Source of the DNA: JANXQG01 sp037147235
GTDB lineage: Bacteria; Planctomycetota; Planctomycetia; Pirellulales; Thermoguttaceae
Direction: 5' to 3'
DNA: 7,875 nucleotides
Assembly: GCA_037147235.1 (NCBI GenBank)
Contig: JBAWVO010000299.1
Coordinates: 1-7,875, forward strand
Made by a program: the position numbers and the translations under genes. The notes beneath the pieces were generated by a model, which had not been told where the DNA came from, did not search any database, and saw only the letters and a list, made by a program, of their open reading frames with translations. Shown in pieces: positions 5,201-7,875 of the stretch (position 1 is its first letter; each line of letters starts with the position of its first letter).

Positions 5201-7342
5201 TCCGAAGCGATGATGGTGTTCGTACTGCGGAAGATCAGCGGCTGATCGGTGAATGACATGAAAATACTGAGGCCCCGAATTCCCTGAAGTACGGCGGCCT
5301 GGAGGAGGCCATCTTCTGTCGGTTGTGAATTCATACTCGCCGTCTCCCAGTCCCTTCTCGGCCGCGTAGTGCATCAAAAGCTGATACGCCTTTTGGCGAT
5401 CGGGCTCGATGGCCGAGAAAGTCACGCTGACGGGACGCTTCTCCGTAAGCAGAGAGTCCAGAGCCTTCGCCACGTGCGTGAAGACGAGGCCGACCTTGCC
5501 GCCTTTGTTAAGACTGTGGCCCATTTCGCCGGTATGCGGATGAGTCCGAGTGAAACCGAAGGACATTCTTGGCGACAAGCCGTTTTCTGCGGAAACTCGA
5601 TCGCGTTCAGGATCACTGCCTGCCTGGTTGACGGCGTAAATGTTCATTTTGTCGGATTCACCGGTATCGTGCTTACCGAGATCAACCGACTTACTGGAAC
5701 TCCTATCCGTGTGATACCACGGCTCCTGATCAATCTGTTCGATGTCTGCCAGTGCCAGCGGCTCGCCGTCCTGCTCTTCATCGCCTTCACTGTCGCTGTC
5801 GGCCATCGCCATCGGCCCAGCCTTTGCCGGGCATTCTGCCTTTGCCGGGTACTCGCCCTTCGCCCACTCTTCCGCCTTCCTGAGTGCAGTACTGCTCAGC
5901 GCAACCGCCTCCCGCATCCCCCACACGGCATTGGCCATGGCCGCCGCCGGGTTGTCTGCGTTTCCAGGAACCGTCACCGGCTGGCCGTCCGGCCCCTGCG
6001 CCACGAGTCCCTTCCCTTCGCCGCCCGGCTGCCCGGCCGACAAGCCGGGAATTGCCTGGAGGTTCGCCCCCTCATGCTCCACGTCGCCAGGGTCATTCTG
6101 TACTTGCGGCAGGCCGAGTTGCTCCCGCAAACTGGCTGCGTCGAGCGACTGCAATTCCTTTTGCCCGGCCGGGCCACCGAGCAGCATGGCGTAGATTTGC
6201 TTGAAATACGCCTTCTTCTCGTCCACAATGGGGCTGGCTTTCAGCCTGACCTTGCCGATGGCACCCTTGCCGAAGTTCAAGGAAAGCATCTGGTCGACGG
6301 CCTGCCTGTTCAGCTCTGCTGTCACACGCCGATGCTCGATGTCCTGGATCGTGAACACCACGTCGCTGTGGGCCTCGGCCTCGGCAAGGGTGCCGTGCTG
6401 GCCCTCCATCATCGCCCGCTCGGGAATATGCAAGCACCGGCAAAGCTGCTTGTCGAGATATTCCAGCCGGCCGATGAACGATCCTTGCTGGCTTGCACCT
6501 GCGTCGAGGATCCAGATCTTCCAGCCGGGGGATTCGAGATTAAGCTGCTGCATGAACGCAGCCATGTCGCGGGGGATCGCCACGCCGCCGGCCGCTTCCA
6601 GGTTGTCGAGGACCGTGCGGGCCAGGACGGCGTTTTCTATCTCCGCGCCATTGCGGTCAATCGACGAGCCGAGCGGATATTCCACGACAATATGCGCACC
6701 TGCGATCTTGCGGTCATAGCGGCGGGCACCTTCGTTGCAATCCACCCACCAGTTGTATGCCTGTCGGGCATTCTCTAAAAGTGGGATGCCGTACAAGTAG
6801 CTTCCTTCCACACGGAACCCAACGTGGACGGAGTTCGCCAGGCCGAGGTCTTTGCCAAGCTGCCGAACGCCGATAAAGCCGCCCTGGTGGCCGATGCAGA
6901 TTTCCGTAATATCGTGCAACAGCGGCTTGAGGCGGAGAAGTTTGAGATACCCATCCTTCGGCTCGATAACCTTCTCGAAGCAGGTGTAGCCGAAATCGAC
7001 GTCGCCGTAATAGAGGGCCGCCGCCAAGAATTCATCCCGTAGCGGCATGAATATCTTCTCGATGAGCGTCTTCCATTCGTCCGGCGCATCGTCGTCGGCG
7101 TCGATGGTCCAGTCGGAGGCGAGTATCGGGGCCACCTTCAGTTCGCGGGCCATGGCGATCGTGCCGTTCCTACGGATGGCCCTGTAGGCGTTATAGGTGG
7201 CCGGTATGGAAGCCCAGCGCAAGACCCAAGGCGAAGTCAAAACCGATTGGATCGAGGTTCTTTCACCGAAATGTACCGGCGGCTGGCCTCGTTCCAGAGG
7301 CTGGTACTCCGTCGAAACTAGCCCGTCCTTAGAAAATGTCAT
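2210..7342 (-). CDS. Phage portal protein (Mu gp29/DUF935-like) fused to a ~1200-residue modular extension
   Basis: This encodes 1710 residues. The ATG at 7340-7342 has GAGG 6 nt upstream. Residues ~1-480 read as a portal protein, the dodecamer at the capsid vertex through which DNA enters and leaves. Family-like stretches are GIPLLENARQAYNWW (185-199), LEYLDKQLCRCLHIPERAMM (293-312) and GTLAEAEAHSDVVFTIQDIE (317-336). Mu gp29-type portals are normally about 450-550 residues, so roughly 1200 residues are extra. The extension contains, in order: a Pro/Ala linker with a duplicated E[YC]PAKA hexapeptide (497-508); a tandem domain pair (528-707 and 729-910); a truncated third leader (949-983); two SPG/ELRARR repeats (984-1023); two W-PP-DP-H modules (1041-1149 and 1208-1275); a helix-turn-helix (1287-1328); Lys/Gln-rich helical segments (1350-1455); and a basic C-terminal domain (~1586-1685). 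Tetrapeptides such as AMAN, GMAN or YANM recur at many joints. No MuF minor-head or protease domain is recognisable. The 3' end overlaps a convergent plus-strand gene by 36 bp. The portal call is from family memory, and the functions of the extension are unknown. Confidence 0.88.
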   Translation of the reverse strand: MTFSKDGLVSTEYQPLERGQPPVHFGERTSIQSVLTSPWVLRWASIPATYNAYRAIRRNGTIAMARELKVAPILASDWTIDADDDAPDEWKTLIEKIFMPLRDEFLAAALYYGDVDFGYTCFEKVIEPKDGYLKLLRLKPLLHDITEICIGHQGGFIGVRQLGKDLGLANSVHVGFRVEGSYLYGIPLLENARQAYNWWVDCNEGARRYDRKIAGAHIVVEYPLGSSIDRNGAEIENAVLARTVLDNLEAAGGVAIPRDMAAFMQQLNLESPGWKIWILDAGASQQGSFIGRLEYLDKQLCRCLHIPERAMMEGQHGTLAEAEAHSDVVFTIQDIEHRRVTAELNRQAVDQMLSLNFGKGAIGKVRLKASPIVDEKKAYFKQIYAMLLGGPAGQKELQSLDAASLREQLGLPQVQNDPGDVEHEGANLQAIPGLSAGQPGGEGKGLVAQGPDGQPVTVPGNADNPAAAMANAVWGMREAVALSSTALRKAEEWAKGEYPAKAECPAKAGPMAMADSDSEGDEEQDGEPLALADIEQIDQEPWYHTDRSSSKSVDLGKHDTGESDKMNIYAVNQAGSDPERDRVSAENGLSPRMSFGFTRTHPHTGEMGHSLNKGGKVGLVFTHVAKALDSLLTEKRPVSVTFSAIEPDRQKAYQLLMHYAAEKGLGDGEYEFTTDRRWPPPGRRTSGNSGPQYFHVIHRSAADLPQYEHHHRFGSPQPAMAYCNQSEKPLELAGSEPVEQEPWQEDPNFRSGILGYKTKSVPIGDNDHLRFEALVNRGDDDDLNDVRDENDLDYPHEVLMSRGTSKRGMNGRFSITGQGKSGQVISHISQALRELVNNQKPVSVEFSADEPSRQKAYHHMMRRLAKEGAGNGEYAFLHEPGTEDDTHYGIRGKPAYYHIVHIAAADLPRYRDMEEVGAGEKVAMSGATMADVLTSRPMYGRLSENMNSVAMANLQDEQDPWGMQRKSISEAIDAPEYSRPTSVSPGMRILQELRARRRGEDGGYANMSPGQKILFELRARRGGVGMANDPPEGAEPANEAGLHPRQLADLQTLASLTQREGGRIGAGRMDELRGKWRSSPPHDPSGGHKTRLAEARDMAVNHGLFVVEPESGKYVPGPNYGHFLQSGEKPVTPAPYVRNPHARRSLAEREASAAVQATSKEQKERANRTPAPTPKPIETGVEGMVANMTIPRFKEVMGKNPPPEGVDIAPHEARDVLSLMEVIDRNGGRAGMANFQKDRARSLWTNPPRDPESKHPTHLHDILGKMVDRGIVNLDERQRGNRPLDLNLRKKAFDFAKQNPQANYSAIAREVGVDKATARQWFKRTPGWQTWTPEGHSAQPSGGGVARTFTYANGPTYDYMRSLQKAMDANRQITYVKGKPRKPGEPRLNSEQQEQANLHAIAHTYNQTINDALDELSAKTDDPEAIAQIEQAKNRDWGQEILDRVYARKNTKYANMDDKINRFGETFALDELPKYSPDQGPFDEWLQEKMEETHDRIDAEHNKEMRPAAGYKGKRLHEVGKSKGQESDTVGDILADPSAIIPGESRADRTQRVNQAMADRSAAIKDVASRTQQPGEAEPENKQPKMVSRMDLGQHFRNKKFWDSPEMVNLRDLVRDEIGRGGLRVFEPLVRGKNEGRVIEKFSNRRAYHKYKAAVVSLMREELQGKDPEKAKLLRALEWMMDTKESRQDPLRMSNLPLNLRALMLSNRAY
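3359..3484 (-). other. Helix-turn-helix segment within the portal extension (residues 1287-1328)
   Basis: The stretch ANYSAIAREVGVDKATARQW (1302-1321), preceded by a basic helix (LRKKAFDFAKQ) and followed by FKRTPGW, has the spacing of a homeodomain-like helix-turn-helix: Ala at the packing position, Gly in the turn and a polar recognition helix. Such elements bind DNA in small terminase subunits and in recombinase or transposase N-termini. Finding one fused to a portal protein is unusual. The fold assignment is by pattern only. Confidence 0.6.
3518..3721 (-). repeat. W-PP-DP-H module, copy 2 in portal fusion (residues 1208-1275)
   Basis: A shorter copy with IAPHEARDVLSLMEVIDRNGG, an inserted GMAN, then LWTNPPRDPESKHPTHL and MVDRGIVNLDE. 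It lacks the GPN..HFL half seen in copy 1 and runs instead into the helix-turn-helix at residues 1287-1328. Copies 1 and 2 are not adjacent: a Lys/Ala/Pro-rich linker of about 60 residues separates them. Confidence 0.65.
3896..4222 (-). repeat. W-PP-DP-H module, copy 1 in portal fusion (residues 1041-1149)
   Basis: Landmarks in order are GLHPRQLADLQ, GGRIGAGRMDELRGKW, SSPPHDPSGGHKTRL, an MAVNHGLFVVE turn, and YVPGPNYGHFL followed by VTPAPY. The helix, helix, then strand-like wing order is compatible with a winged-helix fold, which is an inference. The same landmarks recur in the next module of this protein and in the 367-codon gene, where GPNHAHFLTG and PSPY correspond to the C-terminal half. 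Confidence 0.7.
4274..4393 (-). repeat. Two short SPG-ELRARR peptide repeats in the portal extension
   Basis: Residues 984-999 (SPGMRILQELRARRRG) and 1008-1023 (SPGQKILFELRARRGG) are near copies separated by eight residues ending in YANM. A third copy, SPGHTILAELRARKSN, ends the separate 367-codon gene at 177-224. The pattern is amphipathic and strongly basic, as in a short helix. It could be a binding tag or the remnant of a small in-frame mobile sequence. Confidence 0.8.
4613..5158 (-). repeat. Extension module A, copy 2 (residues 729-910)
   Basis: Second copy of the domain at residues 528-707. Matching landmarks in the same order are PLELAG then EQEPW (739-743), KSGQVISHISQALRELV (820-836), KPVSVEFSADEPSRQKAY (840-857), GNGEYAF (870-876) and YYHIVHIAAADLPRY (896-910). 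This copy carries an additional acidic patch (779-793, with four consecutive Asp). Protein-level identity is obvious by eye in the core but the DNA has diverged, so the duplication is old. Base composition around 4840-5040 looks more AT-rich than the portal part. Confidence 0.8.
5222..5761 (-). repeat. Extension module A, copy 1 (residues 528-707)
   Basis: First copy of a ~180-residue domain inside the portal fusion. It opens with a PLALAD leader and DQEPW (538-542). It continues through a lysine/serine stretch and MNIYAVN, then the best-conserved core, which includes RPVSVTFSAIEPDRQKAY (636-653), GDGEYEF (666-672) and YFHVIHRSAADLPQY (693-707). The alternation of strand-like and helix-like segments suggests a small alpha/beta domain. 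I do not recognise the family. Copy 2 follows directly. Confidence 0.8.
5819..5854 (-). repeat. 18-bp tandem repeat encoding two E[YC]PAKA hexapeptides
   Basis: Two adjacent 18-bp units sharing cctttgccggg encode EYPAKA and ECPAKA at residues 497-508 of the large portal fusion. They sit in a flexible Ala/Pro/Lys linker between the portal domain and the first extension module. The high nucleotide similarity suggests a recent slippage duplication in a spacer that tolerates length change. Confidence 0.75.
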
Positions 7343-7368
7343 ACTCTTCCTCGATTCTCTTGCTGCTC

Positions 7369-7438
7369 AAAAACAAGCAGGCGCAAACAAAACGTCCAAT
7401 GCAGGAAGTGCGTCCCGCACTGGACGTTTGCTTGCGCC
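7369..7438 (-). terminator. Long hairpin in the portal-gene leader (terminator, attenuator or RNA-processing site)
   Basis: Arms at 7413-7438 and 7380-7406 form about 26 base pairs with a 6-nt loop and one bulged base. Three positions are A versus C on the plus strand, which become G-U wobbles in minus-strand RNA, so the stem is better paired as a transcript running toward the portal gene. The minus-strand stem is followed, after 6 nt, by five T residues (7373-7369). A competing tip (7408-7412 with 7416-7420, 3-nt loop) is also possible. The stem begins 68 nt after the stop of the 84-residue gene and ends 37 nt before the portal ATG. That leaves little room for a new promoter. An attenuator, a partial terminator or an RNase III-type processing site all fit. 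The structure is seen in the sequence and its role is inferred. Confidence 0.65.
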
Positions 7439-7506
7439 CCTGGATCTGTCGGCTGGCCGGCCTTCAGGCAGTTGCTTGTCGGATTGTTAGGATGCTTCTC
7501 TTGTCC

Positions 7507-7761
7507 TTACGGCATGTTCTGTCGAAATCCCGTCTGTAGTCCATCCGTGATCGGCACCAGCACCGGCTGCGCGGCCGCCAGCTTCGATCCCTTCTCATGA
7601 AACTCGCCGCACCAATCGCTTTCGTCAATCACCGGCCATACTGAGTCAACGAGATTCTCTAAGTGATTCCAGATGAGAACCGGGGCATGCCGCCGGCATT
7701 CGCCAACGGGGGCTGGTTCGTGATTCTCCCAGAACTTGCAATTACAACACGATGGTTTCAT
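7507..7761 (-). CDS. Small Cys-rich protein with C-x2-C pair, candidate metal-binding
   Basis: This encodes 84 residues beginning MKPSCCNCKFW. The ATG at 7759-7761 is chosen because AAGGTGA stands 4 nt upstream. A longer in-frame start at 7833 would overlap the coding end of the upstream gene and lacks that site. Visible features are Cys5, Cys6 and Cys8 (a C-x2-C pair), Cys22 in the context GECRRHAP, and Cys51 in the context WPVIDESDWCGEF. Four Cys positions (5, 8, 22, 51) could bind zinc or an Fe-S cluster. Small proteins with a similar CxxCxFW ... G.CRR..P ... WCGEF layout are familiar as uncharacterised phage or prophage products, and no function is established that I can name. Its place between a possible packaging gene and the portal suggests a late structural or accessory role, by context only. 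It could also be a regulator. No signal peptide or membrane segment is apparent. Confidence 0.75.
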   Translation of the reverse strand: MKPSCCNCKFWENHEPAPVGECRRHAPVLIWNHLENLVDSVWPVIDESDWCGEFHEKGSKLAAAQPVLVPITDGLQTGFRQNMP

Positions 7762-7765
7762 GCTT

Positions 7766-7875
7766 TCACCTTGGTTGCCGGTTGCCGGTTGCTTTGTCGG
7801 TCTTGTTAAACAGGCGTCGGGCGTACAGGGCACTCATCAACGCCTCGTCTTTCGTCTTCCCCTTGCCGTGGACCG
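7766..7875 (-). CDS. 3' end of an upstream gene (partial, unknown product)
   Basis: The minus strand stays open from the window edge to a TGA at 7766-7768, giving a 35-residue C-terminus that includes the stretch KTKDEALMSALYARRLFNK. I do not recognise it. Its position just before a Cys-rich small gene and the portal gene would suit the large terminase subunit, which usually precedes a Mu-type portal, but the tail has no diagnostic motif. The TGA lies within the AAGGTGA ribosome-binding site of the next gene and ends only 4 nt before that gene's ATG, so the two are almost certainly co-transcribed and probably translationally coupled. The last codons are written by a 7-bp tandem repeat (7774-7792). 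The reading is supported by the tight junction and by plausible composition, not by homology. Confidence 0.6.
   Translation of the reverse strand, partial: VHGKGKTKDEALMSALYARRLFNKTDKATGNRQPR
7774..7792. repeat. 7-bp tandem repeat (gttgccg, two full copies plus five bases)
   Basis: The unit gttgccg occurs at 7774-7780 and 7781-7787 and is followed by a partial copy (gttgc, to 7792). It encodes the last residues of the partial upstream gene and lies just ahead of the ribosome-binding site of the 84-residue gene. Because 7 is not a multiple of 3, gain or loss of a unit would change the reading frame at the end of the upstream gene and could move its stop codon. Confidence 0.7.

Noticed and set aside
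5369..6778. 469-residue open frame on the plus strand, opposite the portal domain
   Set aside because: It lies wholly antisense to a well-supported portal gene, has no ribosome-binding site that I can see, and its Leu/Arg/His-rich composition is the usual product of reading GC-rich codons backwards.
2210..7342. Internal translation starts at the Met-Ala-Asn joints as separate genes
   Set aside because: The ATG codons I checked at the YANM and GMAN joints (residues 1007 and 1026) have no strong, well-spaced Shine-Dalgarno sequence, and the frame is continuous. One long product, perhaps processed later, is the simpler reading.
7380..7438. Retron, CRISPR repeat or transposon end
   Set aside because: There is no reverse transcriptase or transposase in the window, only one copy of the palindrome, and no flanking target duplication. 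A leader hairpin explains it more simply.
7762..7833. Longer form of the Cys-rich protein starting at 7833
   Set aside because: It would overlap the coding end of the upstream gene in another frame. The ATG at 7761 has a well-spaced AAGGTGA and begins right after the upstream stop.

Overview
The window looks like part of the structural (head/packaging) region of a tailed phage or prophage. The evidence is one very large minus-strand gene (2210-7342) whose first ~480 residues read as a Mu gp29-like (DUF935-type) portal protein, with compact minus-strand genes around it and strong Shine-Dalgarno sites. No tRNA, rRNA, CRISPR array, insertion sequence or integrase is visible. The host cannot be fixed from sequence alone. 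The moderately high GC and the style of the proteins would fit a soil or freshwater bacterium such as a planctomycete, but that is a low-confidence guess.

Layout, following the direction of the main (minus) transcription from right to left. (1) 7766-7875: the last 35 codons of a gene whose stop codon lies inside the ribosome-binding site of the next gene. (2) 7507-7761: an 84-residue Cys-rich protein with a C-x2-C pair. (3) 7380-7438: a 26-bp imperfect hairpin in the leader of the portal gene, whose three irregular pairs all become G-U in the minus-strand RNA. (4) 2210-7342: the portal gene, 1710 residues, roughly three times the usual size. The ~1200-residue extension is a chain of modules: a duplicated ~180-residue domain, a truncated third copy of its leader, two short 'SPG..IL.ELRARR' repeats, two copies of a 'W-PP-DP-H' module, a helix-turn-helix and several helical segments. 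(5) 1410-2245: two plus-strand genes of unknown function with their own GGAGG sites and a terminator between them, resembling a moron-type insertion. (6) 156-1259: a minus-strand gene of 367 codons made from the same module types as the portal extension.

The most interesting signal is the set of relationships inside and between the two minus-strand proteins. The portal extension and the 367-residue protein share the 'W-PP-DP-H' module, the SPG/ELRAR repeat and a similar MSN-type C-terminal tail. The extension is punctuated more than a dozen times by tetrapeptides of the type A/G-M-A-N/D or Y/V-A-N-M, often at module boundaries. This suggests a portal carrying cargo-like modules, comparable in organisation to phage 'polyvalent' proteins that are packaged and injected with DNA, and possibly processed like a polyprotein. 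The modularity is seen directly in the sequence. Packaging, cleavage and injection are inference.
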